Source: Microcoleus sp036704825
GTDB taxonomy: Bacteria; Cyanobacteriota; Cyanobacteriia; Cyanobacteriales; Microcoleaceae
NCBI GenBank assembly: GCA_036704825.1
Contig: JAUBSN010000007.1
Span: 1-64,000 of the forward strand
DNA length: 64,000 bases
Direction: 5' to 3'
In this document: positions 54,345 through 63,090 of the stretch, one piece after another
How the letters are laid out: every line of letters starts with the position of its first letter
How positions within the stretch are numbered: position 1 is the stretch's first letter
Notes under the pieces: model-generated
What the model was told of the DNA's origin: nothing
Seen by the model: only the letters and a program-made list of their open reading frames with translations
Databases searched by the model: none
Made by a program: the position numbers and the translations under genes

Positions 54345-56324
54345 TTACGGTTTAATTAAATTTGGTTCAGATTGGCGATAGTTGGCAATAACTCTGTTTC
54401 TTTTGAAAACTATCAGATTAAGTAAGGGAATGCCTGTGGCAGCAAGAGAGAGTAAAGTAATTCCTGCGAATGCTAAAAATTGCTGTGGTTCCACTACGGA
54501 ATCAAGATTATTTATCAATTTCAAAAACCATTGAAAGCCCGATCCTAAATTCATGCAAAATCCAGCAGTGAGAAATGTGATCGTCACAGCATCTTGCTTT
54601 ATAAAACCTTTTTTAATGCGATCGTAAATTCTATATTTAGCTAAATTATAAACTACCAACCAACACCAGGAACTAAGCATAATAAGACTTATTAATAACA
54701 TACCAATCCCTAAAAGCGAGTTCAGAGTAGAATTTAATCTTAGGAGAATCCCCGACAGAAAGAGAAGTCCAGAAGCTGCCAATGCCAAGATAGTCAAACT
54801 CCGACTATTACCAAGACTACCGACCGCACCACCAACACAAGCTGAAGTCAGCAAGCAAACTAAAAAAATGATAAATTCACCCATACCATTAAAAAAGCTC
54901 ATGTCAAAACATGATTTTAAAACAATCTCTACAAGCGACATTGCTGTAATTCCAATGCTAGCTCCGACAACTGCTCCAAACCAATTAATTTCAGTACCAT
55001 TCACTTCAGCATATAGGGTATTTTCTGCTGCTATAATTCCCGTAAATAGTGGAATTAATAGTATAAATACAGGCAGCGGATCTGTCTTGGCGGTTAACAG
55101 CCAGCCAACCCAAACAAACACAAACATGAAAATCAGTCGCTCCTTAGATACAGTAACCGTTGGTTTGGATTCAGGAAGGCTAGCACTCTTAACTTGAATT
55201 ACTACTTGATAAATGTCTGGTTCAGAATTAGCGTGGAGTACAATTTGGCGTTGATAAGTTTTATTTTCCAGCAATTTGCTCGTATTTACCGTAATTTGAC
55301 ACTCTAATTCGTTGCTATCAAATTTCTGCGGATCAAACGATATCCAAGGGTGGTCGTAAGGCGTGTGTGGCGGGTCACTCGGATGCGCGGCCACTTCCCA
55401 TCTACCCGCAAGCATTGTATCTGGAATTGGATTGCTAATTTCGATGGTTTGTGTTATTGTTTCTCCATATCCTGTCGCGGTTAATTCCAGGGTATCGCGC
55501 TCAATTCTCACTTTCGGCAAGCTGCAGACATCCAAAGATTCTAGTGCAGCTAAAGCATCAGCCGCCGACTGATATCTATCTTGAATTCTCGGCGCTACCA
55601 TCCTTTCCAGCCAATTCATCCAACCCTGCTGCAACGGCGGTACTAAATGCCGAAAATGAATGCCATAATTGGCATCAACTAAATTACCGACCTCCGCAGA
55701 TTTCGTACCAGTTAACAAGCAAATCAGCGTTATCCCCAAGCCGTAAATATCCGAGGCTTTGGTTAATTCTCGGTTGAACATTTGTTCCGGCGGCATGAAT
55801 CCCATCGTGCCTTTGACGACGCTGCTAGCCGCGATATTTCCACCTCCTAGCCGAGCAAAACCGAAGTCTACTAAGTAAACATTTAATTCGTCGTCGATTA
55901 ACAAGTTTTCCGGTTTGATGTCGCGGTGAATTACGGGCGGTTTTTGGGATTGCAGGTAAGCTAAAATCTCTAAAGTTGCGATCGCAATTTGCTTAATATC
56001 CGGCGGCGAAAAAGTCCTGGCGACAGCAGATTCGGCATTTTTGTATTCCTGCACCATGCAGAAACCGCTGTCAGTTTGAAAAGAATCGAGGTAGCGGGGA
56101 ATGCCTGGAAAATCCAGATTTTGCAGCACTTTGATTTCCTGTTCGTAAGCTGCGTATTCTTCCCAGCTAGCACCTAATTGGGCAAATTGAAATTGCTTAA
56201 TTACAACTAATTTTTGAGGCTTCGTATTTTTCGCTAAGTATGTAACTCGGCCGCCGAGACTGTTGTGTCCGAGTTCTTTTTCAATCTGATAGCCGTGAGT
56301 TGAAAAATCGACGAAGGCGTTCAT
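54345..56324 (-). CDS. Ser/Thr protein kinase with Ig-like and multi-helix membrane part
   Basis: 659 residues. Kinase domain 10-270 close to its neighbour (HRDIKPENLLIDDELNVYLV DFGFAR, GTMGFMPPEQMFNRELTKAS). Residues about 275-385 form an Ig-like beta-sandwich (RDTLELTATGYGETITQTIE, YQRQIVLHANSEPDIYQVVI). Residues 400-645 hold about seven membrane helices (for example LIFMFVFVWVGWLLTA, VFILLIPLFTGIIAAENTLY, FIIFLVCLLTSACVGGAVGS). A kinase joined to a polytopic membrane module is unusual. Probably in one transcript with the downstream kinase. Confidence 0.9.
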   Translation of the reverse strand: MNAFVDFSTHGYQIEKELGHNSLGGRVTYLAKNTKPQKLVVIKQFQFAQLGASWEEYAAYEQEIKVLQNLDFPGIPRYLDSFQTDSGFCMVQEYKNAESAVARTFSPPDIKQIAIATLEILAYLQSQKPPVIHRDIKPENLLIDDELNVYLVDFGFARLGGGNIAASSVVKGTMGFMPPEQMFNRELTKASDIYGLGITLICLLTGTKSAEVGNLVDANYGIHFRHLVPPLQQGWMNWLERMVAPRIQDRYQSAADALAALESLDVCSLPKVRIERDTLELTATGYGETITQTIEISNPIPDTMLAGRWEVAAHPSDPPHTPYDHPWISFDPQKFDSNELECQITVNTSKLLENKTYQRQIVLHANSEPDIYQVVIQVKSASLPESKPTVTVSKERLIFMFVFVWVGWLLTAKTDPLPVFILLIPLFTGIIAAENTLYAEVNGTEINWFGAVVGASIGITAMSLVEIVLKSCFDMSFFNGMGEFIIFLVCLLTSACVGGAVGSLGNSRSLTILALAASGLLFLSGILLRLNSTLNSLLGIGMLLISLIMLSSWCWLVVYNLAKYRIYDRIKKGFIKQDAVTITFLTAGFCMNLGSGFQWFLKLINNLDSVVEPQQFLAFAGITLLSLAATGIPLLNLIVFKRNRVIANYRQSEPNLIKP

Positions 56325-56498
56325 ATGGTTTAAGGCATTTTGTGCGGGGTGGGGGCGGGTTTTTTAGTCTTTTGGTATCCTTTAAAGCTATCGGTGAACC
56401 CGCCCCTACAGGTTTTCGATCGCAGGTGCAAGATTTCAGATACTACAAACTTAACTTTTTTCCAAAAAGGCGGCAAGTGTGATAGGATTTGATTTCGC

Positions 56499-56620
<122 letters not shown>

Positions 56621-56653
56621 TAACTAACTTTTGAACGCATCTGCGAGGTACGG

Positions 56654-57064
56654 ATGATGGATGAAATTAATGCGGCTGTACGCACAAAGCACAGTCTGTT
56701 TGTTTGCACTGCTTGCGCTAGTGTTTGGAAAAACGGCAAGCGCGAAGGCAAAAGCGGCGGTCAACAATTCATGGAAAATTTGTTGCAACTCGCTAAAAAT
56801 TGGGAGTTTTCCGATCAATTTGAGATTCAAGAAGTTGAGTGCATGAGTGCTTGCAGTCACTCTTGTGCGGTGTCTTTTGCTGCTGTTGGAAAGTACACTT
56901 ATTTGTTTGGCGATTTACCAGCAAATGAGTCGGAAGCCGTCGAAGCTGTACTCGAATGCGCGGGTCAATACTATGCTAAACCGGACGGTTTGTTGCCTTG
57001 GTCTGAGCGTCCTCAAGCTCTGAAAAAAGGCGTTTTAGCAAAGATTCCACCGCTGGGAAGTTAG
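56654..57064 (+). CDS. DUF1636 metal-binding / ferredoxin-like protein
   Basis: 136 residues of the DUF1636 family: HSLFVCTACASVWKNGKREG near residue 14 and the second Cys set ECMSACSHSCAVSFAAVGKY near 74, giving C-x2-C and C-x3-C-x3-C as in thioredoxin-fold 2Fe-2S proteins. It is frequently next to cobalamin genes and COG0523 GTPases. Directly behind a cobalamin riboswitch and upstream of a cobW-like gene, so probably part of B12-controlled cobalt/cobalamin handling. Confidence 0.85.
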   Translation: MMDEINAAVRTKHSLFVCTACASVWKNGKREGKSGGQQFMENLLQLAKNWEFSDQFEIQEVECMSACSHSCAVSFAAVGKYTYLFGDLPANESEAVEAVLECAGQYYAKPDGLLPWSERPQALKKGVLAKIPPLGS

Positions 57065-57092
57065 AAATAGGAATTGCGCCAAATACTTCAAC

Positions 57093-57178
57093 GTAGGGTG
57101 TGCATTGCCCATATTACCATTAATTTATGGTGTGCAATGCGCGCCCTACCCGCTCAAGAATGGTGCGCCATGCGCACC
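57093..57178. repeat. GTAGGGTG palindromic repeats
   Basis: Two palindromes between DUF1636 and cobW: GTAGGGTGTGCATTG / CAATGCGCGCCCTAC (57093-57149, 13 of 15 pairs) and GGTGCGC-CAT-GCGCACC (57162-57178, perfect). They make the cobW reading frame appear 28 codons longer than it is. Confidence 0.7.
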
Positions 57179-57210
57179 CTACGGTACATCTCAACCTGAC
57201 AAAAAATTTA

Positions 57211-58239
57211 ATGCACAAAATTCCTGTTACTGTCATCACTGGTTTTCTCGGTAGCGGCAAAACTACCTTAATTCGCCACTTATTGCAAAATAATCAAGGT
57301 CGCCGCATTGCTGTTCTGGTTAACGAATTTGGCGAAATCGGAATTGACGGAGAATTGCTGCGCGATTGCCAAGTTTGCGACGAAGAAGAAGATGTCAGCA
57401 GCAATATTGTAGAACTAACCAATGGTTGTCTTTGCTGCACTGTTCAAGAGGAATTCTTGCCGACTATGCAGGAATTGTTGAAGCGCAGAGAACAAATTGA
57501 TTGTATCTTAATTGAGACTTCTGGCCTCGCACTTCCTAAACCTTTAATTCAAGCTTTTCGCTGGCCGGAAATTCGCACGGGTGCCACAGTGGACGGTGTG
57601 GTTGCTGTTGTCGATTGCGAAGCTGTTGCTAGCGGTACTTTTGTCGGTGATATCGATGCTTTGACGGCACAGCGGCAGGCTGATTCTAGTTTAGATCACG
57701 AAACTCCGATCGAGGAATTGTTTGAAGACCAGTTAGCCTGTGCCGATATGGTACTTTTAACGAAGGTCGATCGCGTAGATGCGGAAACTCACCAGAAAGT
57801 CCAAAGCTGGTTGCAGCAAGAGTTGCGTCCGAGTGTGAAAATTGTTCCCTGCAAAGGTGGCGAAATTAACCCTGATGTGCTAATGGGATTTAATGCGGCG
57901 GTTGAGGATGATTTGGAGTCTCGCCGGAGTCACCACGATACTGAGGAGGAACACGAACACGATGATGATATTAACTCGACTTTCTTTATTGCCGATCGCG
58001 AATTTGAACCTGAAGCTTTGGTGAAAAAACTGCAATCCTTGGTGCAGCAGGAGGAAATCTATCGGATTAAAGGGTTTGTGGCGGTTCCCAAGAAACCGAT
58101 GAGGATGGTGTTGCAAGGTGTGGGTTCGCGGATAGAATATTTTTACGATCGTCCTTGGCAACCTTCCGAACTCCGCCAAACGAAATTAGTGCTGATCGGT
58201 CGGGAACTCGACTCTGCTAAAATACAGTCATTCTTGTAG
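57211..58239 (+). CDS. cobW: COG0523 GTPase, B12-linked (CobW)
   Basis: 342 residues from ATG MHKIPVTVITGFLGSGKTTL; the frame is open from 57127 but that part is encoded by palindromic repeats. G3E GTPase: Walker A GFLGSGKTTL at 10-19, VNEFGEIGIDGELL, metal-binding CLCC in TNGCLCCTVQEEF, TSGLALPKP, TKVD guanine site, His/Asp-rich stretch HHDTEEEHEHDDD near 255, and a CobW-C domain ending near WQPSELRQTKLVLIG. Metallochaperone; the cobalamin riboswitch upstream points to cobalt. DUF1636 is its likely operon partner. Confidence 0.92.
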   Translation: MHKIPVTVITGFLGSGKTTLIRHLLQNNQGRRIAVLVNEFGEIGIDGELLRDCQVCDEEEDVSSNIVELTNGCLCCTVQEEFLPTMQELLKRREQIDCILIETSGLALPKPLIQAFRWPEIRTGATVDGVVAVVDCEAVASGTFVGDIDALTAQRQADSSLDHETPIEELFEDQLACADMVLLTKVDRVDAETHQKVQSWLQQELRPSVKIVPCKGGEINPDVLMGFNAAVEDDLESRRSHHDTEEEHEHDDDINSTFFIADREFEPEALVKKLQSLVQQEEIYRIKGFVAVPKKPMRMVLQGVGSRIEYFYDRPWQPSELRQTKLVLIGRELDSAKIQSFL

Positions 58240-58288
58240 TTGAATGCGGGCGATCGTTTTTTTGTGAAAAAGGGCGATCGTTCTTCAA

Positions 58289-58675
58289 TCATTCTGCACT
58301 CGATACTGTTTCTAACGTCAAAATGCCGATCGGTTTATTAACAACTAACTGCATCCTGTCTAACCATTGCGAACCGATTAAAATCTCCGGGAGTTCACCT
58401 CCCACATGAACCGGAATGACACACTCTTGACCGTCAATAATTACTCGACCTTCATAGAGGTCAAATAAAGCATCTCCCCGCGCTGTAGTCAGCTTGAACT
58501 TAGACTGAACTAACGACCAATCCAAAGCCTCCATATCTTGAAAATTAATTGCCAGATAGCCTGCAGTAAAACCTGTATCTAGCATCACTTCTACAGGAAA
58601 AATCTCGCCATTAGAGGCAATTAATTCTATCTCAAAAAACAATTCTCCGTTTTCGCCAAACCAACCTGATATCAT
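58289..58675 (-). CDS. retropepsin-like aspartic protease (clan AA)
   Basis: 128 residues with a single aspartic protease signature VEVMLDTGFTAGYLAI (Asp-Thr-Gly near residue 32), the flap LTTARGDALFDLYEGRVIID, and PEILIGSQWLDRMQLVV. Dimeric clan AA proteases of this size are common in cyanobacteria; target unknown. Its ATG overlaps the upstream gene stop by four bases, so the two are translationally coupled. Confidence 0.82.
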   Translation of the reverse strand: MISGWFGENGELFFEIELIASNGEIFPVEVMLDTGFTAGYLAINFQDMEALDWSLVQSKFKLTTARGDALFDLYEGRVIIDGQECVIPVHVGGELPEILIGSQWLDRMQLVVNKPIGILTLETVSSAE

Positions 58676-58995
58676 ATTCTGCCACAGGTTCCTGTTTCAT
58701 TGAGGCGAAAGGTTGTTAGCATCACATTTTTATCGCCGTACTGTTCCTTGATTTTTTGAACAATGCCTAACAGTGTAGGGTCAATCAAGTATTCTTCGCT
58801 GTCCGGCTCGATCGCAATAAACCAATTGTAATACTCGTGGATCAGTTTCGGGCGAATTCGCTCAAATATTTCGCGGCAGCGCAAACCGAGTTCAGTTTTT
58901 TCTGCTTCGCGCCTTGCTAATTCTTCGGGTGGTATAGACCGTTCGGGAGAGATTCTACCCTGCAGCGCTTTTCGCTTTTCTGATAGCTGAGTCAT
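58672..58995 (-). CDS. small protein coupled to clan AA protease
   Basis: 107 residues from ATG MTQLSEKRKALQGRISPERS; the longer frame to 59040 is not used. Helical, charged: EELARREAEKTELGLRCREI FERIRPKLIHEYYNWFIAIE, then PDSEEYLIDPTLLGIVQKIK and a C-terminal TTFRLNETGTCGRI. No enzyme motif. Such proteins recur upstream of the small clan AA protease in cyanobacteria (recalled); the pair may be a toxin-antitoxin-like or substrate-protease module (inference). Confidence 0.75.
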   Translation of the reverse strand: MTQLSEKRKALQGRISPERSIPPEELARREAEKTELGLRCREIFERIRPKLIHEYYNWFIAIEPDSEEYLIDPTLLGIVQKIKEQYGDKNVMLTTFRLNETGTCGRI

Positions 58996-59150
58996 GATGT
59001 TTTTTAGATTAAATGTATAGATTGATTTATGATAGCCCACAAGTATTATTTTGTCTGTTTTTCCTACAACCCGCCCTTAAAGTCTCCAGCGAACTATTTA
59101 TTAATATTTCGTAATATTCTTGCTGCGAGCAGCTTGTCTGGTGTAAAATA

Positions 59151-59167
59151 GCGATAATGGTTATCAT
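59151..59167 (+). promoter_or_regulatory. Zur-box-like operator
   Basis: GATAATGGTTATC (59153-59165) within GCGATAATGGTTATCATTT: GATAA and TTATC inverted around TGG, the shape of cyanobacterial Zur/Fur boxes. It lies 23 bases before the COG0523 ATG. Zinc-limitation control of the gene is predicted; Fur cannot be excluded from sequence. Confidence 0.75.
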
Positions 59168-59188
59168 TTACACTAATCGAGGTCAAGT

Positions 59189-60160
59189 ATGGTGAGTGCT
59201 GGGGCGATCGAATCAGTTCCTGTTACTGTTCTCACGGGTTATCTCGGCGCAGGCAAAACTACGCTACTGAACCGGATTTTAACACAGGAACACGGCAAAA
59301 AAGTTGCAGTCATCGTCAACGAATTTGGCGAAGTAGGCATCGACAACCAACTGATAATTGATGCAGACGAAGAAATTTTCGAGATGAACAACGGCTGCAT
59401 TTGCTGTACAGTCAGAGGCGATTTAATCCGGATTATCGGCAACTTAATGAAGCGGCGAGACAAATTTGACCACATAGTCATCGAAACCACAGGTTTAGCC
59501 GACCCCGCGCCCGTAATTCAGACATTTTTTGTAGACGAAGATATGCGGGACACATTGCTGCTAGATGCAGTTGTAACGGTAGTTGATGCCAAGCACATAT
59601 GGGTTCACTGGGACGCAGACGAAGCTCAAGAACAAATTGCATTTGCCGATGTAGTTTTGCTCAACAAAACTGATTTAGTGACTGACGAAGAATTGGCAGA
59701 ATTAGAAAAGCGAATTCGCGCCATGAATGCAATGGCAAAAATTTACCGTACCCGCAATGCAGAATTACAAATGGAGGCTTTGTTGGGCGTCAAAGCATTT
59801 GATTTGAACCGGGTATTAGAAATCGAACCCGACTTTTTGGGCGAACACGAACACGAACATGACGAAACGGTTACCTCAGTAGCAATAGTAGAACCGGGCG
59901 CCATTGACGGCAACAAATTTAGCGATTGGATTGAGGAATTGTTGCGAACTCAAGGTCCGAATATCTTTCGGACAAAAGGCATTTTGAATATGGCTGGAGA
60001 AAACAACAGATTTGTTTTTCAAGGAGTGCATATGCTGTTCGACGGCCGGCCGGATCGACCTTGGAAAGCTACGGAAACTCCGAAAAACGAGCTTGTATTC
60101 ATCGGCCGCAACTTAAACGAAAATCAATTGCGAGAGGATTTTCGTAAATGTCTGGTTTAA
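59189..60160 (+). CDS. COG0523 GTPase, predicted zinc chaperone
   Basis: 323 residues: Walker A GYLGAGKTTLLNRILTQEHG at 17-36, VNEFGEVGIDNQLI, metal motif NNGCICCTVRGDLIRIIGNL, ETTGLADPAPVIQTFFVDED, NKTDLV guanine site, His-rich HEHEHDE near 225, and CobW-C. Paralogous to the B12-linked GTPase at 57211, but preceded by a Zur-like box and near metallothionein and znuB remnants, so zinc delivery (ZNG1/ZigA-like) is the better guess. A WD40 gene follows after a repeat array. Confidence 0.9.
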   Translation: MVSAGAIESVPVTVLTGYLGAGKTTLLNRILTQEHGKKVAVIVNEFGEVGIDNQLIIDADEEIFEMNNGCICCTVRGDLIRIIGNLMKRRDKFDHIVIETTGLADPAPVIQTFFVDEDMRDTLLLDAVVTVVDAKHIWVHWDADEAQEQIAFADVVLLNKTDLVTDEELAELEKRIRAMNAMAKIYRTRNAELQMEALLGVKAFDLNRVLEIEPDFLGEHEHEHDETVTSVAIVEPGAIDGNKFSDWIEELLRTQGPNIFRTKGILNMAGENNRFVFQGVHMLFDGRPDRPWKATETPKNELVFIGRNLNENQLREDFRKCLV

Positions 60161-60194
60161 CTGACATATTGAAGCATTTTTAATAAGCATTTTA

Positions 60195-60366
60195 GGAACA
60201 GGCAAGATGCCTGTTCCACAAGAATAAAATTCATCTTTTGTGGAACGGAACAGGCAAGATACCTGTTCCAGAATAATAAAATTTATTTCTTGTGGAATGG
60301 AACAGGCATCTTGCCTGTTCCAGAATAATAAAATTCATTTCTTGTGGAACGGGCATATTGCCCGTT
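60195..60366. repeat. tandem 52-bp palindromic repeats
   Basis: Four units beginning GGAACAGGCAAGATGCCTGT or variants at 60195, 60247, 60299 and 60346 (periods 52, 52, 47). Each is a palindrome (GGAACAGGC...GCCTGTTCC) separated by AATAAAATTCATTTCTTGTG spacers. The same core sits near 26090 and, in frame, inside the chlH paralogue. Confidence 0.85.
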
Positions 60367-60401
60367 GTTAAAAATAGTGAAACATCTCAGATTCAATAAA
60401 T

Positions 60402-61490
60402 ATGGGTAACAAAAAGACAAATAAAAGTGAACAAGCCCTGCAATTTCACGCTAAAGAAATGCTGTCTGACTATGTAACTGCGGTTACTTGGTCGCCGGAC
60501 GGCAAAACTTTAGCAGTCTGTTCCGCTGCGGGCGAAGTGATGCAGGCGGCAGTAGGGGCCGTTAATGAATTGTCCTTGCAACCGCTACAAACTGCCACGG
60601 GTAAATCAGCCGATTGCTTGTCTTTTTCCCGCGACAGTCAATTCCTAGCTGCTGGCGGACAAGATGGAAAAGTGCGAATTTGGCGCGTTAATTCTGGGGA
60701 ATTAATTGCTGATTTGGATAACCAGCGCGTCTGGGTTGACAAGTTAGCTTGGAGTCCCAACTGCAACCAGTTAGCTTTTAGCATGGGCCGCTGCGTTCAA
60801 GTCTGGAATGCTGAGGATAATGTTGTTGAAGTAACGCTGAATTTCGACTCATCATCTATCCTCGATTTAGCATGGCATCCGATGGTTCAATATCTGGCAG
60901 TTAGCGGCTATAAAGGCGTCAAAGTTTGGCATGGCGAAGACTGGGACGAAGACCCGGAAATTTTATCAGTACCCTCTGCAACAGGTGCAATTGCTTGGTC
61001 GCCACAAGGAGAATATTTAGCTTGCGGCAATATGGACAACACCCTAATTGTTAATGAATGGGGCAGTTTTCAACCGTGGGTAATGCAGGGTTTTCCGGGG
61101 AAAGTCCGGGAGTTAGCTTGGTCGGATAAAACTAATTCTTTGGGTGCACCTTTGTTAGCTGCTTCGAGTTCTCAAGGCATTTCCGTCTGGGAAAGAGACG
61201 CTGATGAAGAAGTCGGTTGGGAAGGTTGGGCCTTAGAAGTGCATGAAAATGTGGTAAATGCGATCGCCTTTCAACCTACCACATTTTTATTAGCTTCTGC
61301 CGCCGCCGACGGTCAAGTTTGTTTGTGGTACGAAGCAGAACAATTGCTGCAAATTCTAGAAGGTGCAGAGGGCGGTTTTTCCTGTCTCGCATGGCATCCC
61401 GATGGTCAGTTTCTCGCCGCTGGCGGCTGTGGAGGCGAATTGCTGGTTTGGTCAAAGTCTATGCGGGGCAAAGGGTTCGGGCGGGGCTAA
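60402..61490 (+). CDS. WD40 repeat protein
   Basis: 362 residues, about seven WD40-type blades, several with the cyanobacterial AWSPDGKTLAV / WHPDGQFLAAGG form: VTAVTWSPDGKTLAVCS near 28, CLSFSRDSQFLAAGGQDGKV RIW near 65, ILDLAWHPMVQYLAVSGYKG VKVW, AIAWSPQGEYLACGNMD, AIAFQPTTFLLASAAADGQV CLW, and CLAWHPDGQFLAAGGCGGEL LVW. No signal peptide or kinase domain. It follows the Zur-boxed GTPase on the same strand across the repeat array; a scaffold role in zinc homeostasis is inference. Confidence 0.9.
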   Translation: MGNKKTNKSEQALQFHAKEMLSDYVTAVTWSPDGKTLAVCSAAGEVMQAAVGAVNELSLQPLQTATGKSADCLSFSRDSQFLAAGGQDGKVRIWRVNSGELIADLDNQRVWVDKLAWSPNCNQLAFSMGRCVQVWNAEDNVVEVTLNFDSSSILDLAWHPMVQYLAVSGYKGVKVWHGEDWDEDPEILSVPSATGAIAWSPQGEYLACGNMDNTLIVNEWGSFQPWVMQGFPGKVRELAWSDKTNSLGAPLLAASSSQGISVWERDADEEVGWEGWALEVHENVVNAIAFQPTTFLLASAAADGQVCLWYEAEQLLQILEGAEGGFSCLAWHPDGQFLAAGGCGGELLVWSKSMRGKGFGRG

Positions 61491-61558
61491 GTTCGCACAG
61501 GCATCCGTTTGACCAAAACATAAAAATTGAAAACTTTAGGACTTACCCGCGGGTGCCG

Positions 61559-61622
61559 AGAAACCGGGTTTTTCCAGCGTCTACTTCGTTGCAGACTGCA
61601 TCGAGTAAAAAACCCGGTTTCT
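61559..61622 (+). terminator. 15-bp-arm inverted repeat, candidate terminator
   Basis: AGAAACCGGGTTTTT (61559-61573) and AAAAACCCGGTTTCT (61608-61622) are perfectly complementary with a 34-base loop. It lies 69 bases after the WD40 stop. Same AAACCGGGTTT repeat type as 21354-21424. Confidence 0.6.
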
Positions 61623-61757
61623 GAGCGTCGAAGTGCGTCCTGGACTGAACTTGCTCTTTACAAAATCCTAGATTACTATAAGTAGGGCGTTAAATTACTT
61701 TTTGCGTAAGTAAGCGTAAAAAACGCACAACAGATAGAACCTGTGCGTCCAGGAGTG

Positions 61758-62553
61758 TTATCCTCTCTTTCTTGTTAAAATCCCTTGACTGGGACTGAAC
61801 AGCAAAGCTACTAAAAATAACCCAAAAACAACTAATACAATTGCCGCACCAGAGGGCATATTCAAATAATAGCTGAGATACATACCTGTCACGCTAGCTG
61901 TAATCCCAATCATTGCTCCCAATCCCATCATTAAATGCAGCTCTTTTACCAACAAATACGCCGTAATTCCCGGCCCGATTAACAGCGAAATTACTAACAG
62001 CGCCCCCACAGTTTGCAAACTCGCAACAATCGGGAGCATCTCATATTTGTAAAAACACTTATTCTGGCTCCTGCCTTCTGACTTTTTCCTTCTTCCTTCT
62101 GACTCTTTCCTCCTGACTCTTTCCTCCTGACTCCTAGCTCCAATTTCAAGCGGAGGGCTGCTTTCATTGAGATGCTCCCCAACAATCGTCAGCGTAATCG
62201 CCGACATCATCCCGAAATAAATCCAGTTTACAGGCAAACCGGACGCTTGCGCCCCCAGGGGGTCAAAAGTATAGAATAGCAGTTCTTTGTAAAGGAGTTT
62301 AACCGCCACCAAAATTATCAAAGTTATGAAAAAAGTCTGCTGCACGTCAGCAGGTGCAACTGACAAGATGTTACCGAACAGAAAACCGTCTAGGTCTAAT
62401 TTTGTTGTCCGCAACAGGCTAATCAAGGTGACGCTAATTGCTAAAAATGTAGATAAAATTAAGGCCATGACGGCATCAATTTTGAGGCGATTGCGATTGA
62501 ATCCACGCCATAATTACGGCGCTGATAATTCCAGATATAAACGCGCCGATCGA
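61758..62553 (-). pseudogene. znuB-like metal ABC transporter permease, broken
   Basis: Minus-strand remains of an ABC-3 family permease (zinc or manganese). Good homology covers IGAFISGIISAVIMAWIQ, then a frameshift near 62476-62485, then DAVMALILSTFLAISVTLIS ... LLFYTFDPLGAQASGLPVNW. An in-frame 52-codon insertion by a MITE at 62032-62179 interrupts AITLTIV / ASLQTVGALLV, after which ISLLIGPGITAYLLVKELHL continues to the stop. The N-terminal third is absent, cut at the second MITE (62554). No ATPase or binding-protein gene adjoins. Non-functional. Confidence 0.85.
62032..62179. mobile_element. MITE family A, copy 3, inside znuB
   Basis: 148 bp with perfect 12-bp TIRs GGGAGCATCTCA / TGAGATGCTCCC and an 8-bp target duplication CAACAATC (62024-62031 and 62180-62187). 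Element plus one duplication is 156 bp, 52 codons, so the permease frame is restored exactly by removing it. Confidence 0.93.
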
Positions 62554-62701
62554 GGGAGCATCTCATATTTGTAAAAACACTTATTCTGGCTCCTGCCTTC
62601 TGACTTTTTCCTTCTTCCTTCTGACTCTTTCCTCCTGACTCCTGACTCCTGACTCCTAGCTCCAATTTCAAGCGGAGGGCTGCTTTCATTGAGATGCTCC
62701 C
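62554..62701. mobile_element. MITE family A, copy 4, at znuB breakpoint
   Basis: 148 bp, same orientation and almost identical to copy 3 (differences only in the GACTCCT run). The flanks CCGATCGA and TTCCCAAC do not match, so no target duplication. The znuB homology stops at its left border, which fits a deletion that used the element. Confidence 0.9.
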
Positions 62702-62829
62702 TTCCCAACCATAGACTGTCTCAAGTTCGCCTACTAGCAACAACCTTACATTTTCTGGTACGCAGCAAAATGCAGCGCTCGCAATCGCAGGGGTTTTCGA
62801 TTGCAAACGCTGCGCTTGCTGCGATGACT

Positions 62830-63090
62830 TTAAGGTGAATTGGGCTCCTCGGTACTGGGGGGTTTTTGACCAATTCCCAATTGCTTCTTAGAGGATTTTA
62901 AGTCTTTCCAAAGCGCTTTAATATCTTTATAGGCTTTCTCAGCGCTAATTTTCCCCCCAGTTTCCAGCGAGCAAATATAAGTTATTTTTTGAGCAAACTC
63001 CTGCAAATTAGCATTAAACGCCAAGTTTTCTGGCGTGAAATCACCGTAGTAGCGATTGCGAGGATGTAAAAAATCTTCCCGCTCTTTCAT
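62830..63090 (-). CDS. small conserved-type hypothetical protein
   Basis: 86 residues: MKEREDFLHPRNRYYGDFTP ENLAFNANLQEFAQKITYIC, then ETGGKISAEKAYKDIKALWK DLKSSKKQLGIGQKP. All-helical and charged, no motif of known function; this type of short protein is widespread in cyanobacteria in my recollection. AGGAGG lies just upstream of the ATG. Between the broken znuB and the metallothionein gene, same strand. Confidence 0.75.
   Translation of the reverse strand: MKEREDFLHPRNRYYGDFTPENLAFNANLQEFAQKITYICSLETGGKISAEKAYKDIKALWKDLKSSKKQLGIGQKPPSTEEPNSP

Noticed and set aside
57127..57210. 28-codon N-terminal extension of cobW
   Set aside because: Encoded by GTGCGCC-type palindromes; the Walker A region starts normally from the ATG at 57211.
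60195..60366. CRISPR-like regular repeats
   Set aside because: Units are palindromic with conserved, not variable, spacers, and no cas genes are present.
62459..62806. 115-codon minus-strand ORF at the znuB breakpoint
   Set aside because: Chimera of flanking DNA, MITE copy 4 and an out-of-frame part of znuB.
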